Positions 37,109 through 47,129 of a DNA stretch of 64,000 nt are shown here, piece after piece (position 1 is the first letter of the stretch; each line of letters opens with the position of its first letter). The notes beneath the pieces were generated by a model. The model was not told where the DNA came from. It worked only from the letters and a program-made list of their open reading frames with translations, and made no database searches. Where the stretch lies: positions 41,311 through 105,310 of the forward strand of contig QFOD01000020.1 of the NCBI GenBank assembly GCA_003241055.1, in the 5' to 3' direction. Made by a program: the position numbers and the translations under genes. Source of the DNA: Roseateles depolymerans (GTDB lineage Bacteria > Pseudomonadota > Gammaproteobacteria > Burkholderiales > Burkholderiaceae_C).

Positions 37109-38367
37109 TGCGCACCTCCCTTGACCTTTTCGCCGGCCTGCGAAGGGCGGTCGAAATACGCCGCCCCCGAGAGATCGGCCACAGTGCCAATGTCCTTGTC
37201 GCCTCGACCGGAGAGGTTGACGAGCAGCACCTTGTCCTTCCCCAGCGTCGGGGCCAGCTTGATCGCATGGGCGACCGCATGGCTGGACTCCAGCGCCGGG
37301 ATGATGCCCTCGGTGCGGCACAGGCGGTGGAAGGCTGCCAGCGCCTCGGCATCGGTGATGCCGACGTACTCGGCCCGGCCGATGTCCTTCAGATGGGCAT
37401 GCTCGGGGCCGACGCCGGGGTAGTCCAGGCCGGCGGAGATGGAGTGCGTCTCGATGATCTGGCCGTTGGCATCCTGCAGCAGATAGGTGCGGTTGCCGTG
37501 CAGCACACCGGGGCTCCCGGCGCTCAGCGTGGCCGCATGCTTGCCGCTGGCCATGCCCTGCCCTTCGGCCTCCACGCCGATCAGCCGCACGTTCTCGAAC
37601 GGGATGTAGGGGTAGAAGATGCCGATGGCGTTGGAGCCGCCGCCGACGCAGGCGATCACCGCATCCGGCTGGCGCCCCACCATCTCGGGCATCTGGGTCA
37701 GGCACTCGTCGCCGATCACGCGCTGGAAGTCGCGCACCATCATCGGATACGGGTGCGGGCCCGCCACGGTGCCGATGATGTAGAAGGTGTTCTCCACATT
37801 CGTCACCCAGTCGCGCATGGCCTCGTTGAGCGCGTCCTTCAGCGTCTTGCTGCCGCTCTCCACGGGCACCACGGTCGCGCCCAGCAGCTTCATGCGGTAG
37901 ACATTGGGCGACTGGCGCTTGACGTCCTCGCTGCCCATGTAGACCACGCATTCCAGGCCGTAACGTGCGCAGATGGTGGCGGTGGCCACGCCATGCTGTC
38001 CGGCGCCGGTTTCCGCAATCACGCGCGGCTTGCCCATGCGCTTGGCCAGCAGCGCCTGGCCGATCACGTTGTTGATCTTGTGCGCGCCGGTGTGGTTCAG
38101 GTCCTCGCGCTTCAGGTAGATCTGCGCGCCGCCCAGTTCGCGGCTCAGGCGCTCGGCGTGGTAGATGGGGCTGGGGCGCCCGACGAAGTGCGCCAGCTCC
38201 TTCTTGTACTCGGCGATGAAGTCCGGGTCGTTGCGGTAGTGCGCATAAGCGTCCTTCAGCTGGTCGAGCGCGTGGACAAGCGTCTCGGACACGAAGCTGC
38301 CGCCATAGGTCGGCGTGCCGGCATGGCGGAAATGCCCGGTGGCATCGGGCTGGTCGTAGGCAAACAT
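37105..38367 (-). CDS. trpB: Tryptophan synthase beta subunit
   Basis: A 420-residue PLP enzyme joining indole and serine to tryptophan. The PLP lysine is in HTGAHKINNVIGQ. The GAGQHGVATAT motif, the CVGGGSNAIG phosphate site and the C-terminal LSGRGDKD are as expected. The start MFAYDQPDATGHF is conserved. It follows trpF by 8 bases and overlaps trpA. Confidence 0.97.
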   Translation of the reverse strand: MFAYDQPDATGHFRHAGTPTYGGSFVSETLVHALDQLKDAYAHYRNDPDFIAEYKKELAHFVGRPSPIYHAERLSRELGGAQIYLKREDLNHTGAHKINNVIGQALLAKRMGKPRVIAETGAGQHGVATATICARYGLECVVYMGSEDVKRQSPNVYRMKLLGATVVPVESGSKTLKDALNEAMRDWVTNVENTFYIIGTVAGPHPYPMMVRDFQRVIGDECLTQMPEMVGRQPDAVIACVGGGSNAIGIFYPYIPFENVRLIGVEAEGQGMASGKHAATLSAGSPGVLHGNRTYLLQDANGQIIETHSISAGLDYPGVGPEHAHLKDIGRAEYVGITDAEALAAFHRLCRTEGIIPALESSHAVAHAIKLAPTLGKDKVLLVNLSGRGDKDIGTVADLSGAAYFDRPSQAGEKVKGGAQ

Positions 38368-38375
38368 GGTCTTTC

Positions 38376-39017
38376 CTAGCGGGTCAGTTCGGCATCGGCG
38401 CGGTCGTCGGCGCGACGAACAGCGCGGCAGAACTCGTGGATCAGATCGGCGCTCTTGATGCCCTTGGACACCTCGACGCCGGAGCTCACATCAACGGCCC
38501 AGGGCCGCACCCGTGCGATGCCATCGGCTACGTTGGCAGCACTCAACCCACCAGACAAAACGACTGGAAAGGGAGCGCTTTGAGGAATGAGTGACCAATC
38601 GAAAACCTTGCCGCCGCCGCCATAGCCGTCGACGAAGGCGTCGAGCAGGATGGCCTGGGCACTGGAAAAAGACTGGCCGAAGTTTAGCAAGTCAAAACCT
38701 GGCGCCATGCGTGCGGCACGCAGATACGGGCGCTGCACGCGCTCGCAGTCGGCCGGTGTCTCGTCGCCATGGAACTGAAGCAGCATGTTGGGCACGTCGG
38801 CCAGCCCGGCCTGCAGTTCGGCGTCAGACGCGTTGACGAACAACCCCACCGGCGTCACGAAGGGCGGCAGCCGACGGGCCAGCACCCTCGCCCGCTCCGG
38901 CGTCACCGCGCGCGGGCTCTTTGCATAGAACACGAAGCCGATGGCGTCGGCGCCGGCAGCGACCGCCGCATCGACATCGGCCTCGCGGGTCAGACCGCAG
39001 ATCTTGATTCTCGTCAT
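38376..39017 (-). CDS. trpF: Phosphoribosylanthranilate isomerase
   Basis: A 213-residue TIM-barrel enzyme. The catalytic Cys is in MTRIKICGLTREADVD, the catalytic Asp in LLDAFVDGYGGGGK, and the phosphate loop in SGGLSAANV and DVSSGVEVSKG. ATG 39017 overlaps the truA stop (ATGA). A longer frame reaches 39320 inside truA but is a shadow. Confidence 0.96.
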   Translation of the reverse strand: MTRIKICGLTREADVDAAVAAGADAIGFVFYAKSPRAVTPERARVLARRLPPFVTPVGLFVNASDAELQAGLADVPNMLLQFHGDETPADCERVQRPYLRAARMAPGFDLLNFGQSFSSAQAILLDAFVDGYGGGGKVFDWSLIPQSAPFPVVLSGGLSAANVADGIARVRPWAVDVSSGVEVSKGIKSADLIHEFCRAVRRADDRADAELTR

Positions 39018-39796
39018 GGGAGCCAGTCCAGTGCGGCCACCTGCCGCGGAATGTCGAGCTCGGCATCGTAGGCCGGGCCGAGGAAGTACAGGCCATCGGG
39101 CGCAAAGGTCGGCGCCGCCACCTTGCGGTCGCGCGCGGCCAGCACCTCGGCCATCCAGCCCACGGGCCGCGCGCCGCTGCCCACCGCAATCAGGCAACCC
39201 ATCAGATTGCGCACCATGTGATGGAGAAAGGCGCTGGCCTCGAACTCCAGCCGCCAGTAGGCGCCCCGCCGGCTGATGCTGATCTCGCGCAGCGTCTTCA
39301 CCGGGGACGCGGCCTGACATTCGGAGGAACGGAAGGACGAAAAATCATGTTCGCCGATCAGCAGCGCCGCCGCGGCCTCCATCGCGCCCTGGTCCAGCGG
39401 CCGGAACACCCAGCCCGCCTGGCCTGACTCAATGGCCGGGCGCACGGCGGACTCCAGCAGCAGATAGGCATAGCGCCGGCCGCGCGCCGCATTGCGGGCG
39501 TGGAAGTCGGGGCCGACGAAGCGGCACCACTGGATGGCGATGTCCGGCGGCAGGTAGCGGTTGCTGCCGCGCACCCACGAAAAGGGCTCGCGCGCGACCT
39601 CGGTGTCGAAATGCACCACCTGGTTGATGCCGTGCACGCCCGCATCGGTGCGACCGGCGCAGATGGTGCGCACCGGCTGCGCCGCGAATGCGGACAGGCC
39701 GCGCTCCAGTGCGTCCTGCACCGTGCCGCCGCCGGGCTGGCTCTGCCAGCCCTTGTAGCCGCCCCCGCGGTAGCTCACCCCCAACGCGACTCGCAT
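39014..39796 (-). CDS. truA: tRNA pseudouridine(38-40) synthase TruA
   Basis: A 260-residue enzyme modifying the anticodon arm. The catalytic Asp is in CAGRTDAGVHG (about residues 46-56). HNAARGRRYAY-like and FLHHMVRNLMG segments are as in the family. The position between fimV and trpF is conserved in many beta- and gammaproteobacteria. An intrinsic terminator after fimV lies just upstream, so truA may need its own promoter. Confidence 0.96.
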   Translation of the reverse strand: MRVALGVSYRGGGYKGWQSQPGGGTVQDALERGLSAFAAQPVRTICAGRTDAGVHGINQVVHFDTEVAREPFSWVRGSNRYLPPDIAIQWCRFVGPDFHARNAARGRRYAYLLLESAVRPAIESGQAGWVFRPLDQGAMEAAAALLIGEHDFSSFRSSECQAASPVKTLREISISRRGAYWRLEFEASAFLHHMVRNLMGCLIAVGSGARPVGWMAEVLAARDRKVAAPTFAPDGLYFLGPAYDAELDIPRQVAALDWLP

Positions 39797-39820
39797 GCCT
39801 GCCTTCTCTCTGATCCCAAT

Positions 39821-39846
39821 AAAAACGCCCGGCCGAGGCCGGGCGT
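39821..39846 (-). terminator. Intrinsic terminator after fimV
   Basis: On the minus strand ACGCCCGGCC and GGCCGGGCGT form a 10-bp stem with a TC centre, followed by TTTTATT. It lies about 45 bases after the fimV stop and 25 before truA. Confidence 0.85.
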
Positions 39847-39889
39847 GGAGTATCGCGGCTGGGCCCGGGCGCGGGCCGCAGCACGGGCT

Positions 39890-42415
39890 TCAGCGCAGCT
39901 CGTTCAGCAGTGCCTGGGCCTTGTCACGCAACGAGCCGCTGGCGCGCTGGATCAGCTCCTGCAGCACCTCGCGGGCGCCTTCGGTGTCGCCGATCTGGCG
40001 GAACTCCTCGGCCAGCTCCAGCTGACGCATCAGCGGATCGCCTTCTTCCTCGTCGCCCAGCGCATCCAGCGCGGCCGTGATGCTGTCGGGCGCCCCCGGC
40101 TCGACGCCGGGCTGGGTATCGGGGTTGCCGAGGTCGAAGTCGAGGTCCATGCCACCTTCGGCCGGGGCCGGGGCGGGCAATGGGGTCGGCGACGCACTGA
40201 CTGGCAGATCACCCATGCCGCTCAGGTCGAAGTTCAGGTCGGGTGCCGGCGGTGCCGTGCGCGCACCGCTGCCGGACACGTCGAAGTCCATGGTCATCGG
40301 CGCCTGCTCGACCGAGGCCGGCAGGGCCTGGGTGGCCTGCATCGCCGTCGGCGAGACAGGCTCGGGCGCATCGAGATCCAGATCCAGCGCCAGGTCGAAG
40401 CCGCTGACCGGGCCAGTATCCGGGCCGCTGCGGGTCAGCGCGTCGGTGGCCAGATGCGCCGCAGCCGCTTCCTTGGCCCCGGGTGGCAACGCCGTCTGCG
40501 GCAGCGTGCTGGCGTTCATGGGCTCGGGCCGCAACTCGGCCCCGCCATCGTTCAGCAGCGGTGCGCCGCCGGGCTGGTAGAGCGGATTGTCCGGGTCGAT
40601 GCCGCGCCCCAGTTCCTGGGCCTTGGCCCAGTCCTCGCCGGTGCCCTGCGTGTCGGCGTAGAGCTGCACCGCGAGCTGCTCGAAGCCCTTGATGTCGCGG
40701 CGCTTCGCATACACCTCCAGCAGCTTGACGCGAATCGCCAGGCGGTCAGGATTGGCGCGCAGCGCCTCCTTCAGGATTTCCTCGGCCTGCAGGTCGCGAC
40801 CATAGGCGAGGTAGACATCGGCCTCGGCCACCGGATCCACATCCCCGATGGCATCGAGCTGGCTCAGCGAGTAGCTCATCGACGACTGGCCGCTGTTCTG
40901 CGCATCACGCGTGTCGACGCGCTGACCACCGGAGCCACCAAAGAAGGAGTCCGCCTGCATGCGGCTCTCGTGGAAGCCGGTCTCACCCGACTCCAGCTGA
41001 CGACGCGAACGCAACCGGTACAGGCCCAGCCCGCCCAGCACCGCGACGAGCACACCGGCCAGCGGCAGCACGATGGGGTTGTCCAGCAGCTGCTCGATGA
41101 AACCAGGCGGCTCGGCCATCGGCGGAGGCGGCGCGATGTTGGGACGCGAAGCCGGCCGCGAGGCTGCACTGGCCGCCTGAGGGGCCGCGGAAGCGGGCTC
41201 CGCGGGCCGGCCCACGGGAGCGGTCAGGCCCGACTGGGCAACCGACGCCGCCGAGGCACCGGACATCGCCGGCTTGACCTCGCTGGACAGGCGCTTGAGC
41301 TCCTCGACATTGCGGGTGAGCTCGGCCACCCGCGCGGCCGCATCCTTCTTCTCGGTCTCACGCGAGAGCTTGGCTTCGGGCGCGCTCGCGCCGCCCGCCT
41401 TGCTCAGCGTCAGCTTGTCGGGCGTGGGCGCGGCGGCGGGCTTGCGATCCTCGACGGCTGCCTGCACCTTGCCGCGCGACTGGCGCTCGCTCTCGGTGTT
41501 CTGCAGCGTGGGCGCATTGGTCGCCAGGCGCTGGCGATAGGCCGAGAAGTCGGCACTCTGCGCCACGATGAGCCGACGTGCCTCGGCCGCCGGCACCTCG
41601 GCCAGCGTGTCACTGGACGGCACCTGCAGCACCGCACCGGCACGCAGCAGATTCATGTTGCCGTCAATGAAGGCATCAGGATTGTTGCGGAACAGGCCGA
41701 CCAGCATCTGGTCCAGCGAGATGCCGCTGACCTGGGTTCGGGTCGCGATCTTGGACAGCGAATCGCCCGGCCGAACGGTGTACTCGCCCGCCGGCACGCG
41801 CGCAGCGGCGGGGGGGCGCACCTGAGTCTGCGCCGGCGCAGGCGCAGGGGCTGCCCGAACGGGTGCCGGTGCCGGTGCGGGCGCTGGCGGTGCGGCCACA
41901 GCCACCGGGGTCGTGGCAGGAGCCGGCGCAGGGGCTGCCGCGACGGCGGGCGGCGCGGTCACGACCGGCGCCGGCTTGGGGGTGCCCGGCGGATCGAACA
42001 GCAGCGTGTACTCCCGCACCAGGCGGCCACCGGACCAGGTCAACTCCAGGATTACGTCGACGAAGGGCTCCTGCACCGCACGGTCGCTGCTCACACGCAG
42101 CACGGGGCGGCCTTCACGTCGGGCGAGTTGCACCTGCGTCCCGGTGAGCACCGGGTTGTACTCAACACCACTGCTGCGGTAGGTCTCGGGTGGCGCGACG
42201 CGCACCTTCAGCGTGGCCGCCTCTTCGGAGCTCAGACTGGAGAGGTCGATCTCGGCCCGCATGGTCTCGCCGAGCGCCGACTGCACATTCAGCTTGCCCA
42301 GGCCCAGGGCCTGCGCCCCGCTGCTGGCCACCAGCAGCGCCGCGAGCGCGAGATGGTGGCGGGCGAAACCGGCTCGCCGGGCTCGATCCGAAGCGTCACG
42401 GAGTTGAAGTTTCAA
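39890..42415 (-). CDS. fimV: FimV-like pilus assembly / pole-marker protein
   Basis: An 841-residue inner membrane protein related to Pseudomonas FimV (type IV pilus assembly, cell pole organisation). After a basic N-terminus and a signal-type segment ending GAQALGLGKLNVQS comes the FimV N-terminal domain, then a Pro/Ala-rich linker, a LysM peptidoglycan-binding domain (about 208-262, YTVRPGDSLSKIA), a coiled region, one transmembrane helix (about 447-468), and an acidic cytoplasmic part with TPR (LQAEEILKEALRANPD) and a C-terminal FimV helical domain (about 785-841). TTG 42415 with GGGGAA upstream is preferred; GTG 42445 is the alternative. No pilus genes lie nearby. Confidence 0.88.
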   Translation of the reverse strand: MKLQLRDASDRARRAGFARHHLALAALLVASSGAQALGLGKLNVQSALGETMRAEIDLSSLSSEEAATLKVRVAPPETYRSSGVEYNPVLTGTQVQLARREGRPVLRVSSDRAVQEPFVDVILELTWSGGRLVREYTLLFDPPGTPKPAPVVTAPPAVAAAPAPAPATTPVAVAAPPAPAPAPAPVRAAPAPAPAQTQVRPPAAARVPAGEYTVRPGDSLSKIATRTQVSGISLDQMLVGLFRNNPDAFIDGNMNLLRAGAVLQVPSSDTLAEVPAAEARRLIVAQSADFSAYRQRLATNAPTLQNTESERQSRGKVQAAVEDRKPAAAPTPDKLTLSKAGGASAPEAKLSRETEKKDAAARVAELTRNVEELKRLSSEVKPAMSGASAASVAQSGLTAPVGRPAEPASAAPQAASAASRPASRPNIAPPPPMAEPPGFIEQLLDNPIVLPLAGVLVAVLGGLGLYRLRSRRQLESGETGFHESRMQADSFFGGSGGQRVDTRDAQNSGQSSMSYSLSQLDAIGDVDPVAEADVYLAYGRDLQAEEILKEALRANPDRLAIRVKLLEVYAKRRDIKGFEQLAVQLYADTQGTGEDWAKAQELGRGIDPDNPLYQPGGAPLLNDGGAELRPEPMNASTLPQTALPPGAKEAAAAHLATDALTRSGPDTGPVSGFDLALDLDLDAPEPVSPTAMQATQALPASVEQAPMTMDFDVSGSGARTAPPAPDLNFDLSGMGDLPVSASPTPLPAPAPAEGGMDLDFDLGNPDTQPGVEPGAPDSITAALDALGDEEEGDPLMRQLELAEEFRQIGDTEGAREVLQELIQRASGSLRDKAQALLNELR

Positions 42416-42645
42416 GGCATTCCCCAAAGCAACAAGGCGGAGCACCTGGGCGCCCCGCCTGTCTCGATCGTCAGACCCTGCTGAGTAATCCGCGTATCAC
42501 CGCTTTTCACGCTATGGCCTGCGTCGAGTCTTGATCTAAAAAGACAACGACATCAAGCATATACGGGGAAATGCTCACGCGATACCTGATGTGTGGCGCG
42601 GCGTCCATACCGCGCCTAGGGTAGACCCTGGCTTCCGCCCCCCGA

Positions 42646-43758
42646 TCAGCGCTCCAGCAGGATGCGGAGCATGCGGCGCAAGGGTTCCGCAGCGCCCCAG
42701 AGCAATTGGTCACCAATTGTGAATGCGCCCAGATACTCCGGCCCCATGGCCAGCTTGCGCAGGCGGCCGACCGGGATGGTCATGGTGCCGGTGACCGCCA
42801 CCGGGGTCAGGTCGCGGATGGTGGCCTCGCGGGTGTTGGGCACGACCTTCACCCACTGGTTGTCCGCGGCGATCATGGCCTCGATGTCGGCCAGCGGCAC
42901 GTCCTTCTTCAGCTTGAAGGTCAGCGCCTGGCTGTGGCAACGCATCGCGCCCACGCGCACGCAGAAGCCGTCCACGGGAATCGCGCCGGAGCCGAGGATC
43001 TTGTTGGTCTCGGCCATGCCCTTCCACTCTTCCTTGGACATGCCGTTGCCCAGATCCTTGTCGATCCAGGGAATCAACGAGCCGCCCAGCGGCACGCCGA
43101 AGTTGGCGGTTTCCTCGGCCGACAGCGAACGCTGCTTGGCGATGACCTGGCGGTCGATCTCGAGAATGGCGCTCTTGGGGTCGTCCAGCAGCGGCTTCAC
43201 GGCCGCGTTCAGCGTGCCGTACTGCGTCAGCAGCTCGCGCATGTGCTGGGCGCCGCCGCCCGAGGCCGCCTGGTAGGTCTGGGTGGACATCCACTCAACC
43301 AGCCCGGCCTTGTACAGCGCACCCACGCCCATCAGCATGCAGCTGACCGTGCAATTGCCGCCTATCCAGTTCTTGCCGCCGTTGGCCAGCGCCTGGTCGA
43401 TGACCGGGCGGTTCACCGGGTCCAGGATGATGACCGCGTCATCAGCCATGCGCAGCGTGGAGGCGGCATCGATCCAGTGGCCGGCCCAGCCCGCGGCGCG
43501 CAGCTTGGGGTAGACCTCGGTCGTGTAGTCGCCGCCCTGGGCGGTGATGATGATGTCGCAGCGCTTGAGTTGTTCGAGGTCGAACGCGTTCTGCAGCGTC
43601 GTCTCGTTCTTGGCCTGCGCGGGGGCGGCGCCCCCGGCGTTGGAGGTCGAGAAGAACAGCGGCTCGATCAGGTCGAAGTCGCGTTCGGCGGTCATGCGCT
43701 CCATGAGCACGGAGCCCACCATGCCACGCCAGCCTACGAGGCCTACCAGGGTCGTCAT
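42646..43758 (-). CDS. asd: Aspartate-semialdehyde dehydrogenase
   Basis: A 370-residue enzyme making aspartate semialdehyde for Lys, Met, Thr and cell wall diaminopimelate. The NADP site is VGLVGWRGMVGSVLMERM, the catalytic Cys is in GNCTVSCMLMG near residue 135, and other residues are in QAASGGGAQHM and VRVGAMRCHSQA. It belongs to the gram-negative type with a long insertion. ATG 43758 after AAAGGA is used; a TTG two codons upstream is also in frame. The position between leuB and fimV is conserved. Confidence 0.97.
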   Translation of the reverse strand: MTTLVGLVGWRGMVGSVLMERMTAERDFDLIEPLFFSTSNAGGAAPAQAKNETTLQNAFDLEQLKRCDIIITAQGGDYTTEVYPKLRAAGWAGHWIDAASTLRMADDAVIILDPVNRPVIDQALANGGKNWIGGNCTVSCMLMGVGALYKAGLVEWMSTQTYQAASGGGAQHMRELLTQYGTLNAAVKPLLDDPKSAILEIDRQVIAKQRSLSAEETANFGVPLGGSLIPWIDKDLGNGMSKEEWKGMAETNKILGSGAIPVDGFCVRVGAMRCHSQALTFKLKKDVPLADIEAMIAADNQWVKVVPNTREATIRDLTPVAVTGTMTIPVGRLRKLAMGPEYLGAFTIGDQLLWGAAEPLRRMLRILLER

Positions 43759-43847
43759 CTTCAAATCCTTTGCTTCACCAAACCCCTTCCACTTTGGGCC
43801 CCGGCTCGTTCGCCGGGTCTGGTGGGGGCGAGACGAGACGGAGCTTG

Positions 43848-44948
43848 CTAGCTCTTGATGGTTTTGGTGGTCGTGATGGCTTTGACGACAGCGTCGCCCA
43901 TCTCGCGGGTCGAGACCTTGGTCGTGCCTTCACTCCAGATGTCGGCCGTGCGCAGGCCCTGCGCCAGCACGGACTGCACCGCGGCTTCGATACGAGCAGC
44001 GGCGTCGGGCTGGTTGAGGGAGAACTTGAGCATCATGGCGGCGGACAGGATTGTAGCCAGCGGGTTGGCGATGCCCTGCCCTGCGATGTCCGGCGCGCTG
44101 CCATGACTGGGCTCGTACAGGCCCTTGTTGTTGGCGTCCAGCGAGGCCGACGGCAGCATGCCGATGGAGCCGGTCAGCATGGAGGCCTCGTCCGACAGGA
44201 TGTCGCCGAACATGTTGCCGGTCACGATGACGTCGAACTTCTTGGGCGCCTTCACCAGCTGCATGGCCGCGTTGTCCACGTACATGTGCTCCAGCTCGAC
44301 GTCGGGATAGTCCTTGTGCACCTCGGTGACCACGTCCTTCCAGAACTGGAAGGTCTCCAGCACATTGGCCTTGTCCACCGACGTGACCTTGCCACCGCGC
44401 TTGCGCGCCGCCTGGAAGGCCACGTGCGCGATGCGTTCGATCTCGGGGCGCGAGTAGCGCATGGTGTCGAAGGCCTCTTCCGCACCGGGGAAGTGGCCAT
44501 CCACCGCGGTGCGGCGGCCGCGCGGCTGGCCGAAGTAGATGTCGCCGGTCAGCTCGCGGATGATGAGGATGTCAAGACCTGCCACCAGCTCGGGCTTTAG
44601 CGAGGACGCGTGGGTCAGTTGCTCGTAGCAGATGGCCGGGCGCAGGTTGGCAAACAGGCCCAGCGCCTTGCGCAGGCCCAGGATGGCCTGCTCGGGGCGC
44701 AGCGGCCGGTCCAGCTTGTCGTACTTCCAGTCGCCCACGGCGCCGAACAGCACAGCGTCGGCCTCCTGGGCCAGCTTCAGCGTGGCGGGCGGCAGCGGAT
44801 GGCCGCTCGTTTCATAGGCCTTGCCTCCCACGTCGGCCCAGTCCAGCTGCAGCGGCAGTTCCAGCGCCTGCAAGACTTTGACGGCCTCGGCCATGATCTC
44901 CGGGCCGATGCCATCGCCCGGCAGCACTGCGATTTTCTTGATGCTCAT
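43848..44948 (-). CDS. leuB: 3-isopropylmalate dehydrogenase
   Basis: A 366-residue NAD-dependent decarboxylating dehydrogenase of leucine synthesis. Features are VLPGDGIGPEIMAEAVKVL, the substrate segment LRKALGLFANLRPA, the ELTGDIYFGQPRG loop, the metal site VTGNMFGDILSDEASML, and the NAD region HGSAPDIAGQGIANP. It starts 3 bases after the leuD stop. Confidence 0.97.
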   Translation of the reverse strand: MSIKKIAVLPGDGIGPEIMAEAVKVLQALELPLQLDWADVGGKAYETSGHPLPPATLKLAQEADAVLFGAVGDWKYDKLDRPLRPEQAILGLRKALGLFANLRPAICYEQLTHASSLKPELVAGLDILIIRELTGDIYFGQPRGRRTAVDGHFPGAEEAFDTMRYSRPEIERIAHVAFQAARKRGGKVTSVDKANVLETFQFWKDVVTEVHKDYPDVELEHMYVDNAAMQLVKAPKKFDVIVTGNMFGDILSDEASMLTGSIGMLPSASLDANNKGLYEPSHGSAPDIAGQGIANPLATILSAAMMLKFSLNQPDAAARIEAAVQSVLAQGLRTADIWSEGTTKVSTREMGDAVVKAITTTKTIKS

Positions 44949-44951
44949 GTT

Positions 44952-45599
44952 TCAGACGATGCGTTGGTTGAGCCAGGGCTTGGCGGCGATGCGCGCGGCC
45001 TCATAGGCGCGGATCTTGTCGGCGTGGCGCAGCGTCAGGCCGATGTCGTCCAGACCACCCACCAGGCACTCCTTGCGGAAGGGCTCGATGTCGAAAGGCA
45101 GCTCGCTGCCGTCGGGCTTCACCACCACCTGGCGCGGCAGGTCCACGGTGAGCTGATAGCCGGGGAAGGCCGCTACCTCGTCGAACAGCCGGGCGATCTG
45201 CGCCTCGGACAGCACGATGGGCAGCACGCCGTTCTTGAAGCAGTTGTTGAAGAAGATGTCGGCGAAGCTGGGCGCCAGGATGGCGCGGAAACCGTACTGC
45301 TGCAGCGCCCAGGGCGCGTGCTCGCGGCTGGAGCCGCAGCCGAAGTTGGCCCGCGCGATCAGCACGCTGGCACCGGCATAGCGCGGCTGGTTCAGCACGA
45401 AATCGGGGTTGGGCCGGCGCGTGGCCGGGTCCTGCCCCGGCTCGCCGCGGTCCAGGTAGCGCCACTCGTCGAACAGGTTGGGGCCAAAGCCCGAGCGCTT
45501 GATGGACTTCAGGAATTGCTTGGGGATGATGGCGTCGGTATCGACGTTCTCACGGTCCATGGGGGCCACCAGGCCCTGGTGGATGACGAACTTGTCCAT
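44952..45599 (-). CDS. leuD: 3-isopropylmalate dehydratase small subunit
   Basis: A 215-residue swivel domain subunit of isopropylmalate isomerase. It has MDRENVDTDAIIPKQFLK, the active-site loop ANFGCGSSREHAPWAL and PSFADIFFNNCFKNGVLP. ATG 45599 gives the family start and lies two bases after the leuC stop. An open frame continues into leuC upstream but is not coding. Confidence 0.97.
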   Translation of the reverse strand: MDKFVIHQGLVAPMDRENVDTDAIIPKQFLKSIKRSGFGPNLFDEWRYLDRGEPGQDPATRRPNPDFVLNQPRYAGASVLIARANFGCGSSREHAPWALQQYGFRAILAPSFADIFFNNCFKNGVLPIVLSEAQIARLFDEVAAFPGYQLTVDLPRQVVVKPDGSELPFDIEPFRKECLVGGLDDIGLTLRHADKIRAYEAARIAAKPWLNQRIV

Positions 45600-45601
45600 G
45601 T

Positions 45602-47017
45602 TCAGCTCAGCGTGCGGACGTCGACGAAATGGCCGGTCATCGCAGCCGCGGCCGCCATGGCCGGGCTGACGAGGTGGGTGCGGCCACCCGCGCCCTGACG
45701 GCCCTCGAAATTGCGGTTGCTGGTGGAGGCGCAGCGCTCGCCCGGCTCCAGCCGGTCGGCGTTCATCGCCAGGCACATGGAGCAGCCCGGTTCGCGCCAC
45801 TCAAAACCTGCCCCCTTGAAGACCTGGTCCAGCCCCTCGGCCTCGGCCTGCGCCTTGACCAGGCCGGAGCCCGGCACCACCAGCGCCAGCTTGATGTTCC
45901 TGGCCACGCGGCCGCCCACGCGGCGCACGATGGCCGCAGCCTCGCGCATGTCCTCGATGCGGCTGTTGGTGCAGGAGCCGATGAAGACCTTGTCCACATG
46001 CACGTCGCTCAGCGCCTTGTTGGGCTCCAGCGCCATGTATGTCAGCGCGCGCTCGATGGCGCCGCGCTTGACGGGGTCCTTCTCCTTGTCGGGGTCGGGC
46101 ACGCGATCCTCGATGGACAGCACCATCTCGGGCGAGGTGCCCCAGGTGACCTGCGGGCGGATCTGTGCCGCGTCCAGCTCCACCACCTTGTCGAACTGCG
46201 CGCCGGCATCGGAGTGCAGCGTGCGCCAGTAGGCGACAGCCTGGTCCCACTCCACGCCCTGCGGCGTGAACGGGCGTCCCTTGACGTAGTTGATCGTCGT
46301 GTCGTCCACCGCCACCAGGCCGGCTCGTGCACCGGCCTCGATGGCCATGTTGCAGACCGTCATGCGGCCTTCCATCGACAGCGCGCGAATGGCCGAGCCG
46401 CCGAACTCGATGGTGTAGCCCGTGCCGCCGGCCGTGCCGATACGGCCGATGATGGCCAGCACGATGTCCTTGGCGGTCACGCCCTTGGCCACGCGCCCCT
46501 CCACCTTGATCAGCATGTTGCGGGCCTTCTTGGCCAGCAGCGTCTGCGTGGCCAGCACATGCTCGACCTCGCTGGTGCCAATGCCATGGGCCAGCGCACC
46601 GAAGGCGCCGTGCGTGGAGGTGTGGCTGTCGCCGCAGACCACCGTCATGCCCGGCAGCGTGGCGCCCTGCTCGGGGCCGATCACGTGCACGATGCCCTGA
46701 CGGCGGTCGTTCATCTTGAACTGCGTGAGGCCGAAGCGGTCGCAGTTGGCGTCCAGCGTCTCGACCTGCAGGCGCGACACCGGATCGGCGATGCCTTCGC
46801 TGCGATCGGTGGTGGGCACGTTGTGATCGCTGACCGCCAGGTTGGCGGACAGGCGCCAGACCTTGCGGCCCGCCAGGTCCAGGCCTTCGAAGGCCTGTGG
46901 ACTGGTCACTTCATGCACCAGGTGACGGTCGATATAGAGCACGGCGGTGCCGTCGGGCTCGGAATGGACGACGTGCTCGTCCCAGAGCTTGTCGTAGAGG
47001 GTACGGGAGGTCGTCAT
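45602..47017 (-). CDS. leuC: 3-isopropylmalate dehydratase large subunit
   Basis: A 471-residue aconitase-type subunit with a [4Fe-4S] cluster. The three cluster cysteines are in FIGSCTNSR and EPGCSMCLAMN, and VVCGDSHTSTHGAFGALA is the substrate motif. ATG 47017 begins MTTSRTLYDKLWDEHVV. Genes leuC-leuD-leuB are packed and surely an operon. No leader peptide or T-box was seen upstream, where a same-strand LysR gene ends 112 bases away. Confidence 0.97.
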   Translation of the reverse strand: MTTSRTLYDKLWDEHVVHSEPDGTAVLYIDRHLVHEVTSPQAFEGLDLAGRKVWRLSANLAVSDHNVPTTDRSEGIADPVSRLQVETLDANCDRFGLTQFKMNDRRQGIVHVIGPEQGATLPGMTVVCGDSHTSTHGAFGALAHGIGTSEVEHVLATQTLLAKKARNMLIKVEGRVAKGVTAKDIVLAIIGRIGTAGGTGYTIEFGGSAIRALSMEGRMTVCNMAIEAGARAGLVAVDDTTINYVKGRPFTPQGVEWDQAVAYWRTLHSDAGAQFDKVVELDAAQIRPQVTWGTSPEMVLSIEDRVPDPDKEKDPVKRGAIERALTYMALEPNKALSDVHVDKVFIGSCTNSRIEDMREAAAIVRRVGGRVARNIKLALVVPGSGLVKAQAEAEGLDQVFKGAGFEWREPGCSMCLAMNADRLEPGERCASTSNRNFEGRQGAGGRTHLVSPAMAAAAAMTGHFVDVRTLS

Positions 47018-47129
47018 GTCTGCCCCTCGTCTGGTGAGTACACCAGCCGATCCCCCAAGGGGATGCGGGCCGGCTTGGGAGCGGCCCGGCGCTCGGCCCG
47101 GCTCGCGCCGTGAACGGCGTGGAATTGAA

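Noticed and set aside
39500..42484. 994-codon frame opposite fimV
   Set aside because: Shadow frame of a GC-rich, Ala/Pro-rich gene; the translation is dominated by Arg/Gly/His.
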